Assembly (NCBI GenBank): GCA_947448955.1
Contig: CANFPU010000022.1
Location: 1 to 36,091 of the forward strand
Origin: Burkholderiales bacterium
GTDB taxonomy: Bacteria > Pseudomonadota > Gammaproteobacteria > Burkholderiales > Burkholderiaceae_C
Reading direction: 5' to 3'
DNA length: 36,091 nucleotides
In this document: piece after piece, positions 17,252-25,521 of the stretch
Numbering within the stretch: position 1 is the first letter of the stretch
Layout of the letters: every line of letters begins with the position of its first letter
Notes under the pieces: generated by a model
What the model was told of the DNA's origin: nothing
Databases searched by the model: none
What the model saw: only the letters and a program-made list of their open reading frames with translations
Program-made: the position numbers and the translations under genes

Positions 17252-18384
17252 GGCGTCAGCGCCGCCGCGATACGTTTGAAGCTGGCGCGCAGCACACCGT
17301 GGTAGCGCGGGTCTTCGAGCAGAAAGGCGTCGTGCCCGTGCGGTGCAGCGATCTCGGCGTAGCTGACATCGATACGATTGTCGACGAGCGCCTTGACGAT
17401 CTCGCGCGAGCGCGCCGGCGAAAAACGCCAGTCGGTCGTGAAGCTCACGATCAGAAAGCGCTTGCCGCGCGCCGCAGCAAAGGCCGCCGACAGGTCGCCG
17501 CCAAAAGCCAGCGCAGGGTCGAAGTAGTCGAGCGCGCGCGTGATCAGCAGGTAGGTGTTGGCATCGAAATACTCGCTGAACTTGTCGCCCTGGTGGCGCA
17601 GATAACTCTCGATCTGGAACTCGATGTCCTGGGTCGAATAGCCAAGCTCGGCAGCCCGAAGCTCGCGGCCAAACTTCTGCTCCATCGAGTCGTCAGACAG
17701 GTAGGTGATGTGGCCGATCATGCGCGCCACCCTGAGCCCGCGTTTGGGCAGAACGCCGTGGGCGTCGTAATGGCCGCCGTGGAAATCAGGGTCGGTGATG
17801 ATCGCGCGGCGCGCCACCTCGTTGAAGGCGATGTTCTGCGCGGACAGATTCGGCGCGGTCGCCACTGCGATGCACTCGCCAACCCGGTCCGGGTGGCGCA
17901 GCGTCCAGCTCAGCGCCTGCATCCCACCCAGGCTACCACCCAGCACCGCGGCGAGCTTGGCAATGCCCAGACGGTCCAGCAAGCGGGCCTGGGCGTCGAC
18001 CCAGTCCTCGACCGTGACGACCGGAAAGTCAGCACCCCAGCGGCGTCCGGTGTCTGGGTTGGTGTGGGTCGGGCCGGTCGAGCCGAAGCACGATCCCAAA
18101 TTGTTGACACAAATGACGAAGAACTGCCCGGTGTCGAGCGGCTTGCCGGGCCCGATCAAGTTGTCCCACCAACCCTCGCTGCGCGGAACGCCCTCATGCG
18201 TCCCTGCCACATGGTGGCTGGCGTTGAGCGCGTGGCACACCAGCACCGCATTGCTGCGCGCAGCGTTGAGCTCGCCATAGGTCTCGTAGACGAGTTCATA
18301 GCCTGCCAGCGATGCGCCGCTGCGCAGCGGCAAGCCGTCGGCGAAGCGCATGGTTTGAGGTTTGACGTGTCCGATCGAGGCCAT
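17248..18384 (-). CDS. metX: Homoserine O-acyltransferase MetX
   Basis: A 378-residue alpha/beta-hydrolase-fold enzyme that acylates L-homoserine with acetyl- or succinyl-CoA, the committed step to methionine. The nucleophile is S151 in [11 protein letters not shown], the acid D318 in FTTDWRFSP, the base H351 in [10 protein letters not shown], and the N-terminal [17 protein letters not shown] and [12 protein letters not shown] are family hallmarks. Sequence alone does not let me settle the acyl donor; betaproteobacterial MetX paired with MetW has been reported often to use succinyl-CoA (the MetXS group). The frame is open to 18756; the start at 18384 ([14 protein letters not shown]) fits the conserved N-terminus. 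It overlaps metW by 4 bp. Confidence 0.94.
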   Translation of the reverse strand: MASIGHVKPQTMRFADGLPLRSGASLAGYELVYETYGELNAARSNAVLVCHALNASHHVAGTHEGVPRSEGWWDNLIGPGKPLDTGQFFVICVNNLGSCFGSTGPTHTNPDTGRRWGADFPVVTVEDWVDAQARLLDRLGIAKLAAVLGGSLGGMQALSWTLRHPDRVGECIAVATAPNLSAQNIAFNEVARRAIITDPDFHGGHYDAHGVLPKRGLRVARMIGHITYLSDDSMEQKFGRELRAAELGYSTQDIEFQIESYLRHQGDKFSEYFDANTYLLITRALDYFDPALAFGGDLSAAFAAARGKRFLIVSFTTDWRFSPARSREIVKALVDNRIDVSYAEIAAPHGHDAFLLEDPRYHGVLRASFKRIAAALTP

Positions 18385-18736
18385 GGTGTGTGGCAGCTGC
18401 CCCAAGAAAATAACGGTGCCGCACCAAAGCGTGGTCACCGGGAGGGGCATCACGTTTAGCGGCATTTTTAAAGCGCCCGCAATCAGCAACAAATCGGCGC
18501 TGCTGCAGTATAGCCAGCACGACTGAGCCGTCAGCGCGCCAGATCTGATCGCCCGCCGGTTTGCGGTGGCGCAAGCCGAAACGGCATAGGGCGTGTTTCG
18601 CCAGGGTGACCTGCGTTTTAGAGGCCTTCCAGGCCGGCGCCGCGCCAACAATGCGCAGCTTGACGCGGCTGCCATGCTGGCCCCGACGCGAGCAATCACG
18701 CCGCAGCGCTTGGCGCCGGCTCCTTTAGGACGGACC
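18385..18736. other. Divergent intergenic region, metX / export operon
   Basis: These 352 bp separate metX (minus) from the HlyD-type lipoprotein gene (plus). Open frames extend into it from both sides but show no conserved residues. The metX side holds a candidate promoter (18507-18534) and a leader of about 115 nt without a recognisable riboswitch or Met-rich leader peptide. On the export side TTTAGGACGG precedes the ATG at 18737 as ribosome site; no convincing promoter boxes were found for it. Confidence 0.5.
18507..18534 (-). promoter_or_regulatory. Candidate promoter of metXW
   Basis: On the minus strand CTGACG (18534-18529) and TATACT (18512-18507) are spaced by 16 bp, with TGGC just before the -10 box. 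The -10 matches 5 of 6 consensus positions. The resulting leader to the metX ATG would be about 115 nt. Confidence 0.35.
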
Positions 18737-19699
18737 ATGACCCTGCGCATCCCCACGTGCAGCGCGCTCAGCGCAGTGATGCTGCTGGCCGCCTGCCACG
18801 CACCACCGCCCGCCGATTGGTCGGGCTACGCCGAAGGTGACTATGTCCGGATCGCCTCACCCTTGGCCGGCACACTGACCGCGTTGGCCGTGCAAGCTGG
18901 CCAGCAGGTCACCGCTGGCGCGGCGCTGTTCACGCTCGAATCAGACGCCGAGCAGGCGGCGTTGGCTGAAGCCAGTGACCGCTTGGCTGCCAACCAAGCC
19001 CAGGCCCGCAACATCGACAGCGGGCGCCGAAGCGAGGAGATCGCGGTGATCCGGGCCCAACTGGCGCAGGCCACAGCCCAAGCGACGCTGGCCCTGAGCG
19101 AGTTGGCTCGCCAGCAGCCTCTGGTTCAGCAAGGCTTTGTCTCACCGGCACGGCTCGAAGACAGCCAGGCCGCCGCCGCCCAAAGCGCGGCCCGGGTCGC
19201 AGAACTCCATGCCGCGCTGCGGGTCGCCGAACTGCCAGCCCGACCCGCAGAGCGAGAAGCCGCACGCGCGACCGCACGCGCCGCCGCTCAAGCGCTGCAG
19301 CAAAGCCGATGGCGGCTCGGTCAAAAGACCCAACGCTCGCCAGTGACGGCGCTGGTCAGCGACACCTACTACCGGGTTGGCGAATGGGTGCAGCCCGGCG
19401 CACCCGTGCTGGCCTTGCTACCAGCCGGCGCGGTCAAGGCCAGGTTCTTCGTCAACGAACAACAACTCGGCACGCTGGCGCTGGGCCAGCCCGTGACGAT
19501 CCGATGCGACGGCTGTGGCCAGCCGCTGACCGCTCGCATCAGTCGAGTCGCGACCCAGGCCGAGTACACACCACCGGTGATCTATGCCCAGACACAGCGC
19601 GACCGATTGGTCTTCATGGTCGAGGCCCGGCCGGTGGCCGCCGATGCGGCGCGGCTCAAACCGGGACAGCCGCTGGACGTACAGCTTGCAACGCCATGA
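18737..19699 (+). CDS. HlyD-family periplasmic adaptor, lipoprotein type
   Basis: A 320-residue membrane-fusion protein of a tripartite export system. The signal ends in lipobox LAAC with C20, so it should be lipid-anchored rather than held by a transmembrane helix. A barrel/lipoyl segment ([26 protein letters not shown], read in two parts at 39-64) leads to a coiled-coil hairpin (about 70-205, Ala/Gln/Arg-rich) and a second half-lipoyl and beta-barrel part ([27 protein letters not shown]). This resembles the YbhG/YhiI group. The ATG at 18737 follows AGGA; longer starts at 18674 or 18593 would spoil the signal. Its stop overlaps the ATPase start in ATGA. The likely outer-membrane partner is a TolC-like protein encoded elsewhere; substrate unknown. 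Confidence 0.88.
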   Translation: MTLRIPTCSALSAVMLLAACHAPPPADWSGYAEGDYVRIASPLAGTLTALAVQAGQQVTAGAALFTLESDAEQAALAEASDRLAANQAQARNIDSGRRSEEIAVIRAQLAQATAQATLALSELARQQPLVQQGFVSPARLEDSQAAAAQSAARVAELHAALRVAELPARPAEREAARATARAAAQALQQSRWRLGQKTQRSPVTALVSDTYYRVGEWVQPGAPVLALLPAGAVKARFFVNEQQLGTLALGQPVTIRCDGCGQPLTARISRVATQAEYTPPVIYAQTQRDRLVFMVEARPVAADAARLKPGQPLDVQLATP

Positions 19700-20445
19700 G
19701 CGCTGGCGACGGGTCGCCCGCCATCGCGGTGCACGGTTTGAGCAAGCGGTACGGCGGCCGCGCGGTGGTCGACCAACTCGACCTGGCGCTCCAACGCGGC
19801 CGCATCTGTGGCTTTCTCGGTCCCAACGGCAGCGGCAAGACCACCACCTTGCGCATGCTTTGCGGCCTGCTCAGGCCAGACGGCGGTAGCGGTACCTGCC
19901 TGGGGCTGGACATCCTTCGCGAAGCCGCCGCCATCAAACGCCAGGTCGGCTACATGACGCAGCGCTTCGGCCTCTACGAAGACCTGTCGATCCGAGAGAA
20001 CCTCGATTTCATCGCCAGGCTGTTTGAATTGCCCAATCGCCGCGCCGAGGTCGATGGTGCGCTCGAGCGATTGGGATTGACCGCGCGCCAGCGCCAACTT
20101 GCCGGCCAGCTCTCGGGGGGTTGGAAGCAGCGGCTGGCGCTGGCCGCTTGCCTGATCCATCGCCCAAGCCTGCTGCTGCTCGACGAGCCCACGGCCGGCG
20201 TCGACCCCAAAGCCAGACGCGAGTTCTGGGACGAGATCCACCGCCTGGCAGCCGCGGGCATCACGGTATTGGTGTCGACCCATTACATGGACGAAGCGCT
20301 GCGCTGCGACCAGCTCTGCTACATCGCCTATGGCAGGGTGCTGGCCGAAGGTACCGCCAGCCAGATCGTCGCGGCGGCCGGCGCCGCCGACCTCGAGGAC
20401 GCTTTCGTTCGATTGGTCGACAAAGCCCAGGACAACTTCGCATGA
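19696..20445 (+). CDS. ABC transporter ATP-binding protein (YbhF/CcmA type)
   Basis: A 249-residue ATPase that powers export through the permease encoded next. Walker A GPNGSGKT at 42-49, Q-loop Q89 in YMTQRFGLYEDLS, signature LSGGWKQRL at 139-147, Walker B LLLLDEPTAGVDP at 159-171 and switch H196 in VSTHYMDEA are all intact. Single nucleotide-binding domain, unlike E. coli YbhF, which has two. The frame is open from 19309 but the ATG at 19696, overlapping the adaptor stop by 4 bp, gives the standard N-terminus. It overlaps the permease by 4 bp, so the three genes are translationally chained. Confidence 0.93.
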   Translation: MSAGDGSPAIAVHGLSKRYGGRAVVDQLDLALQRGRICGFLGPNGSGKTTTLRMLCGLLRPDGGSGTCLGLDILREAAAIKRQVGYMTQRFGLYEDLSIRENLDFIARLFELPNRRAEVDGALERLGLTARQRQLAGQLSGGWKQRLALAACLIHRPSLLLLDEPTAGVDPKARREFWDEIHRLAAAGITVLVSTHYMDEALRCDQLCYIAYGRVLAEGTASQIVAAAGAADLEDAFVRLVDKAQDNFA

Positions 20446-21584
20446 TCAGCGGAGCACGCTGGTCCTGGCGGCGCACCGCGGCAGTCTTCATCAAGGAGCT
20501 GCAGCAAATGCTGCGCGACCGGCTGACGTTTGCGATGGCAGTGGGCGTTCCGGTGATCCAACTGGTGCTGTTCGGCTACGCGATCAATACCGACCCCAAG
20601 GGCCTGCCCACTGTGCTGGTGGCCCAGCACAGTGGGCCATTGGGCCGCAGCCTGGTTGCGGCGCTGGCCAACAGCGGCTACTTCCGCTTTACGCACCACA
20701 GCGCCACCGAGGCCGAGGCCGATGCGCTGCTCGAGAATGGCCAGGCCCAGTTCATGGTGGTGCTGCCAAACGACTTCAGCACGCTGGTGCTGCGTGGCGA
20801 ACATCCGGCGGTGCTGGTGGCGATGGATGCCACTGACCCGGCCGCAGGCGGCAACGCCGTCGCCGCACTGGCGCAGATCCAGCAGCAGGCGCTGGCCCAC
20901 GACCTGGTCGGACCGCTGGCCAGCCAGCAAGCGCGTGAACCCGCGTTCGAGCTTCGAATCCACCGCCGTTACAACCCCGAGGGGCTGTCGCGCTACAACA
21001 TCGTGCCCGGTCTGATCGGCACCATCCTGACCATGACGATGGTGATGCTCACCGGCCTGGCGATGACCCGCGAGCGCGAGCGCGGCACGATGGAAAACCT
21101 GCTCGCCACGCCGGTGCGTCCACTTGAGGTGATGCTGGGGAAGGTGCTGCCCTACGTGCTGATCGGCTATCTCCAGCTGGGCGTGATCATGGCCGCAGCC
21201 TGGCTGCTGTTCGAAGTGCCGATGAGCGGGAGTTTCGCGCTGCTGATGGCGATGATCGGTGTCTTCATGCTTGCCAACCTGGGCGTGGGCTTCACCTTTT
21301 CGACGCTGGCGCGCAACCAGCTGCAAGCTTTGCAAATGACCTTCTTTTTCTTTCTGCCTTCGCTGCTGCTGTCGGGCTTCATGTTCCCATTCCGCGGCAT
21401 GCCGCGATGGGCGCAGTGGCTGGGCGAGGTGCTGCCGCTGACGCATTTCCTGCGCATCGTTCGAGGCATCTTGCTCAAGGGCAACGGTCTGGCCCAGCTC
21501 TGGCCCGAGCTCTGGCCGATGGCGCTGTTCCTGGCGGCGGCTGCGGCGCTGTCGCTGGTGCGCTACCGCCAGACCGTGGACTAA
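20442..21584 (+). CDS. ABC-2 type transporter permease (YhhJ/YbhR-like)
   Basis: A 380-residue inner-membrane permease. One membrane helix (about 28-48) is followed by an extracytoplasmic domain of about 140 residues, then five hydrophobic segments (about 187-208, 232-256, 263-288, 297-317, 355-373). The motif TRERERGTMENLLATPVRP, at about 209-227, is the signature of the ABC2_membrane_3 group. There is only one permease gene, so it presumably works as a homodimer with the ATPase and the lipoprotein adaptor; E. coli Ybh has two permeases. Related systems export drugs or envelope compounds, but this one's substrate is unknown. The ATG overlaps the ATPase stop in ATGA. Confidence 0.92.
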   Translation: MISGARWSWRRTAAVFIKELQQMLRDRLTFAMAVGVPVIQLVLFGYAINTDPKGLPTVLVAQHSGPLGRSLVAALANSGYFRFTHHSATEAEADALLENGQAQFMVVLPNDFSTLVLRGEHPAVLVAMDATDPAAGGNAVAALAQIQQQALAHDLVGPLASQQAREPAFELRIHRRYNPEGLSRYNIVPGLIGTILTMTMVMLTGLAMTRERERGTMENLLATPVRPLEVMLGKVLPYVLIGYLQLGVIMAAAWLLFEVPMSGSFALLMAMIGVFMLANLGVGFTFSTLARNQLQALQMTFFFFLPSLLLSGFMFPFRGMPRWAQWLGEVLPLTHFLRIVRGILLKGNGLAQLWPELWPMALFLAAAAALSLVRYRQTVD

Positions 21585-21741
21585 GGGTAATTACCCGCCG
21601 ACAGCGAGAACAATGCGGTTCTACTGCGGCGTTCCGGCCCATCACCAATGTGTCGTTATACCGGCTTATAGTGATTTACACGCTTCGCCGTGATGGCACC
21701 GCCGTCCCGGCGGCGCATCGCAGGCCAAGACAAGGATAGCC

Positions 21742-23388
21742 ATGCCCACCTGGTTGATCGCACTGGACCGCCACTTCCCCATCCGATACCTGACCTTGTT
21801 GACAGCCGGCGTGGCCCTGCTGACGGGGCTGTTGTCCTGGTTCACGTTGCGCCAAGGCTTCTGGCTCACGCTGCTCGGCGCCACCGGCTTGGTGATCGGA
21901 CTCCGAGACCTGCGTCAAACCCGGCATGCCCTGCTGCGCAACTATCCCGTGATCGGCCACATCCGCTTCCTGTTCGAATGGGTGCGGCCCGAGATCCGGC
22001 AATACCTGCTCGAAAGCGATCGCGAGGCGGTGCCTTTTTCGCGTCAGCAGCGCTCGCTGGTCTACCAGCGCAGCAAGGGCGAATCGGACAAGCGACCCTT
22101 CGGCACCCAACTCGACGTGGGCCAGGCGGGCTACGAATGGATCAACCACTCGCTGCAGCCCAGCGTGCTGGCGAGCCACGACTTCCGCGTCAGCATCGGC
22201 GGCGACCGATGCAGCCAGCCCTATGCCGCCAGTCTGTTCAACATCTCAGCGATGAGCTTCGGCGCGCTCAGCGCCAACGCGATCCTGGCGCTCAACGGCG
22301 GCGCCAAGGCCGGTGGCTTCATGCACGACACCGGCGAGGGTTCGATCAGCGCTCACCACCGCCAGAACGGCGGCGACCTGGTCTGGGAAATCGGTTCAGG
22401 CTACTTCGGCTGCCGCAACGATGACGGCAGCTTCAGTGAGGCCAAGTTCGAGGCCAACGCCCGCGACCCGCAGGTCAAGCTGATCGAGCTCAAGCTCAGC
22501 CAGGGCGCCAAACCCGGGCATGGCGGCGTCTTGCCTGGGCCCAAGGTGTCGATCGAGATCGCCTCGGCACGCGGCGTGCCGATCGGGGTCGACTGTGTCT
22601 CGCCAGCAGCTCACAGCGCTTTCTCGACGCCGCTGGGCATGTTGCAGTTCCTCGACAGGCTGCGCCAGCTGTCGGGCGGCAAACCGGTGGGTTTCAAGCT
22701 GTGCATCGGCCACCCTTGGGAATGGTTTGCGCTGGCCAAAGCGATGGCCGAGAGCGACCTGCTACCCGACTTCATCGTCGTCGATGGCGCCGAAGGGGGC
22801 ACCGGCGCCGCGCCGCTGGAGTTCAGCGACCATGTCGGCTCACCAATGCAGGAGGGCCTGCGCTTGGTGCACAACACCTTGGTCGGGCTGAACCTTCGCA
22901 GCCGTATCCGCATCGGCTGCGCCGGCAAGATCGTCAGCGCCTTCGACATCGCCCGCGCGATGGCGCTGGGCGCGGATTGGTGCAACTCAGCACGCGGCTT
23001 CATGTTCGCACTCGGCTGCATCCAGGCCCAACACTGCCATACCGACGCCTGCCCGACTGGCGTGGCCACGCAGGACCCACTGCGCCAACAAGCGCTGGTG
23101 GTGCCTGACAAGACCCGACGCGTGACCCACTTCCACCGCCAAACGCTGGAAGCGCTACAGGAATTGGTGCAGGCAGCCGGCCTGAGCCACCCCGACCAGA
23201 TCAGCGCAGCCCACATCATGCGACGCGACAGCAACCAGGAGGTGAGCTCCTTGGATCGGCAATTGGCCACGGTGGCACCAGGCGCGCTGCTGGCCGCCGA
23301 GCGTGGCGAGGCCGACTGGCCGCTGGAGGTGTTCAAACGCTACTGGCCGCTGGCGAGAAGCGACAGCTTTCGGGCCGCGAAGGCCTGA
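21742..23388 (+). CDS. Membrane-anchored FMN-binding glutamate-synthase-domain protein
   Basis: A 548-residue protein whose main part (about 140-520) matches the FMN and Fe-S synthase domain of glutamate synthase large subunit: SAMSFGALSANAILALNGGA at 169-188, GKPGH-type loop GAKPGHGGVLPGPKV, VDGAEGGTGAAPLEF at 347-361, RIGCAGKIVSAFDIARA and a cysteine triplet C426, C432, C437 in the CHTDACPTGVATQ context, as in the 3Fe-4S cluster of GltB. It lacks the amidotransferase and C-terminal domains, and instead has two N-terminal hydrophobic segments (about 17-35 and 40-55). Such stand-alone proteins are widespread, with no settled reaction; it is not a normal glutamate synthase. It stands alone between the export operon and GST. 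Confidence 0.85.
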   Translation: MPTWLIALDRHFPIRYLTLLTAGVALLTGLLSWFTLRQGFWLTLLGATGLVIGLRDLRQTRHALLRNYPVIGHIRFLFEWVRPEIRQYLLESDREAVPFSRQQRSLVYQRSKGESDKRPFGTQLDVGQAGYEWINHSLQPSVLASHDFRVSIGGDRCSQPYAASLFNISAMSFGALSANAILALNGGAKAGGFMHDTGEGSISAHHRQNGGDLVWEIGSGYFGCRNDDGSFSEAKFEANARDPQVKLIELKLSQGAKPGHGGVLPGPKVSIEIASARGVPIGVDCVSPAAHSAFSTPLGMLQFLDRLRQLSGGKPVGFKLCIGHPWEWFALAKAMAESDLLPDFIVVDGAEGGTGAAPLEFSDHVGSPMQEGLRLVHNTLVGLNLRSRIRIGCAGKIVSAFDIARAMALGADWCNSARGFMFALGCIQAQHCHTDACPTGVATQDPLRQQALVVPDKTRRVTHFHRQTLEALQELVQAAGLSHPDQISAAHIMRRDSNQEVSSLDRQLATVAPGALLAAERGEADWPLEVFKRYWPLARSDSFRAAKA

Positions 23389-23422
23389 ACGCATGAGCGC
23401 CTGAGCTTCTGAACGCCTGCGG
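23383..23422. repeat. 8-bp degenerate tandem repeat over a stop codon
   Basis: Five units read GCCTGAAC, GCATGAGC, GCCTGAGC, TTCTGAAC, GCCTGCGG. The first contains the TGA stop of the FMN protein gene (23386-23388). The array fills most of the 48-bp gap before the convergent GST gene. Confidence 0.6.
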
Positions 23423-23436
23423 GCCAGCGCGCGGAC

Positions 23437-24051
23437 TCAGGCCGTAGGCGGTGCGGTGTCGAGGAAGCTCGGCCGTGCCGCCAGTTTTTCGGCCAACTTG
23501 GCCAGGTTGGCGTGGTCACCGCGCCAGTCGATGTGGCCGAAGCGCAAATCGAGGTAAAACAGTGCGCAGCCCACCGCCACATCGGCCAGCGAAAAGTGGT
23601 TGCCATTGCACCAAGGCTTGTCGCCCAAGCCCAGGCTCATGGCCTTGAGCGCGCTGGTGACGCGACTCATCTGGCGGTCAATCCACGGCTTGCTGCGAGC
23701 GTCTTCACGCGGGCCCCAGGTCGCCTCCATCCGTGCCAGCAGCAGCGCATCGCAAGTGCCGTCCGCCAGTGCTTCCCAGGTCCTGACCTCGACCCGCTCG
23801 CGGCCCGAAGGCGGGATCAGGCGACCGACAGGCGAGAGGGTGTCAACATATTCAACGATCACCCGGGAGTCGAAAACCGCTTCACCCCCCTCCATCACCA
23901 GGCAGGGCACTTTGCCCAGCGGGTTGGATTTGAGCATCTCATCGCTGCCCCAGACGTCTTCGAGCACGAGCTGGTAGTCGAGTTTCTTCTCCGCCATCAC
24001 CACACGTACTTTGCGCACGTAAGGACTGGTCAGCGATCCGATAAGTTTCAT
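23437..24051 (-). CDS. Glutathione S-transferase family protein
   Basis: A 204-residue soluble protein with the two-domain GST layout. The thioredoxin-like N-terminal half begins MKLIGSLTSPYVRKVRVVMA, carries KVPCLV with the cis-proline at about 47-52 and DSRVIVEYVD at about 61-70; an all-alpha half follows, with the conserved FSLADVAVGCAL near 155-166 (N-capping Ser/Asp motif). It would conjugate or reduce electrophiles with glutathione; substrate unknown. It has a 117-bp AT-richer upstream gap before the amidohydrolase stop (24052-24167), which probably holds its own promoter, although I could not place convincing boxes. Confidence 0.87.
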   Translation of the reverse strand: MKLIGSLTSPYVRKVRVVMAEKKLDYQLVLEDVWGSDEMLKSNPLGKVPCLVMEGGEAVFDSRVIVEYVDTLSPVGRLIPPSGRERVEVRTWEALADGTCDALLLARMEATWGPREDARSKPWIDRQMSRVTSALKAMSLGLGDKPWCNGNHFSLADVAVGCALFYLDLRFGHIDWRGDHANLAKLAEKLAARPSFLDTAPPTA

Positions 24052-24167
24052 AAGCTGATAGTTTTACAGGACAACCCTGATACTTACATTTTAACGAAGA
24101 CGGTCTGCGGCCAGCCGTTTGGACAAGGCCCGATCTCAGCACGGTTCGACCCATGCTGCGCCATCGT

Positions 24168-25451
24168 TCACCGCCTCAACGTCCAGTCGACCTGGGCTGG
24201 CCGACCGGCCAGTCCCAGCGTGGCGATCACCGGCGGCGTGCTGGCCAGCCGCCTGCCCCGTCGGATCACCTGAAGGCGGGGCGGCCGCAGCCGTATCGCC
24301 TCGACCGCAGAGCGCGCCTGCAGCAGCAAGAAATCGGCATGGCAACCTGGCGTGAGGCCATAGTCCACCAAGCCCATCACCCGAGCGGCGTTGACCGTCA
24401 CTGCGTCGAAGCAGGCCTGCATCTGGGCCTGGCTGGTCATCTGCGCCACGTGCAGTCCCATCTGGGCCACCTCCAGCATGTCGGCCGAACCGAGGGAGTA
24501 CCAGGGGTCCATCACGCAGTCGTGGCCGAAGGCCACGTTGACGCCTGCGGCCATCAACTCAGGTACCCGCGTCATGCCGCGACGCTTCGGGTAGCTGTCG
24601 TGCCGGCCTTGCAGCGTGATGTTGATCAGCGGGTTGGCCACCACCTGCACGCCAGCCTCCCGGATCAGCGGGATCAGCTTGGACACGTAGTAGTTGTCCA
24701 TGGAGTGCATCGAGGTCAGGTGCGACCCGGTCACGCGGCCCTCCAGCCCCAGCCGACGGGTCTGGAATGCCAGGGTCTCGATATGACGCGACAGCGGGTC
24801 GTCACTCTCGTCACAGTGCATGTCGACCGGCAGGCCGCGCTCGGCCGCCAGTTCGCACAGCAGGCGCACGCTCTCGGCCCCTTGTTCAGAAGTGCGCTCG
24901 AAATGCGGGATGCCCCCGACCACCTCGACGCCGAGGTCGAGCGCGCGCTTCAGATTGGCCATTGCGCCCGGCGCACGCAGCAGACCATCCTGCGGGAACG
25001 CCACCAGTTGAAGGTCCAAGTAGGGTGCGACCTGTCGCTTGACCTCGAGCAGCGCTCGCACCGCCAGCAGGCGCTCATCGCAGATGTCGACATGGCTGCG
25101 GATCGCCAGCAAGCCTTTGGCCACCGCCCAATCGCAGTACTGCAATGCGCGCTCCACCAGCGCTTCTTGCGTCAGCAATGGTTTGAGCTCGCCCCACAAC
25201 GCAATGCCTTCGAGCAGTGTGCCGCTGGCGTTGACCCGCGGCAGGCCGTAACTCAGCGCCGCGTCGAGGTGGAAGTGGGCGTCGACAAAGGGCGGACTGA
25301 GCAGCCAGCCTTCGGCGTCGACGATCTCGACATCAGTGGGCGGAGACTGGTGGGCGAACAACTGCTCGCCCACCGCGGCAATGCGGCCATCGCGCACCAA
25401 CAGGTCCACACCGGTGCGGCCGTCAGGCAGCGTGGCATTGCGGATCAACAT
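24168..25451 (-). CDS. Cytosine-deaminase-like amidohydrolase
   Basis: A 427-residue amidohydrolase-superfamily enzyme resembling E. coli CodA. Metal ligands and catalytic residues are readable: H59 and H61 in VDAHFHLD, Q154 in AFPQDGLL, H212 and E215 in MHCDESDDP, H244 in GSHLTSMHSM and D311 in FGHDCVMDPWYSLGS. The residue after D311 is cysteine, where CodA has Asp314 next to the substrate, so the substrate may not be cytosine; a different cyclic or N-substituted amine is possible. No signal peptide. GGAGG stands just before the ATG. It is divergent from the PhyH-type gene by 70 bp, which suggests shared regulation of the accessory cluster. Confidence 0.82.
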   Translation of the reverse strand: MLIRNATLPDGRTGVDLLVRDGRIAAVGEQLFAHQSPPTDVEIVDAEGWLLSPPFVDAHFHLDAALSYGLPRVNASGTLLEGIALWGELKPLLTQEALVERALQYCDWAVAKGLLAIRSHVDICDERLLAVRALLEVKRQVAPYLDLQLVAFPQDGLLRAPGAMANLKRALDLGVEVVGGIPHFERTSEQGAESVRLLCELAAERGLPVDMHCDESDDPLSRHIETLAFQTRRLGLEGRVTGSHLTSMHSMDNYYVSKLIPLIREAGVQVVANPLINITLQGRHDSYPKRRGMTRVPELMAAGVNVAFGHDCVMDPWYSLGSADMLEVAQMGLHVAQMTSQAQMQACFDAVTVNAARVMGLVDYGLTPGCHADFLLLQARSAVEAIRLRPPRLQVIRRGRRLASTPPVIATLGLAGRPAQVDWTLRR

Positions 25452-25521
25452 GGTTATCCTCCATTCAAATCAGTCGGTTGCGGCATTCGGCTGACCAACG
25501 CCGGAATGGCATCATCGCTCG

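Noticed and set aside
18385..18500. SAM- or SAH-responsive riboswitch in the metX leader
   Set aside because: No recognisable conserved core or stem arrangement could be read by eye; covariance-model search (Infernal with Rfam SAM families) would be decisive.
18385..18756. Long N-terminal extension of metX
   Set aside because: Not conserved in composition, overlaps the divergent gene start, and a good MetX N-terminus begins at 18384.
19309..19695. N-terminal extension of the ABC ATPase frame over the adaptor gene
   Set aside because: It overlaps the adaptor's conserved half-barrel; the ATG at 19696 with ATGA coupling gives the normal N-terminus.
24052..24167. Small RNA or extra gene in the AT-richer gap between GST and amidohydrolase
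   Set aside because: No hairpin with T-run and no coding signal; most likely just the GST promoter region.
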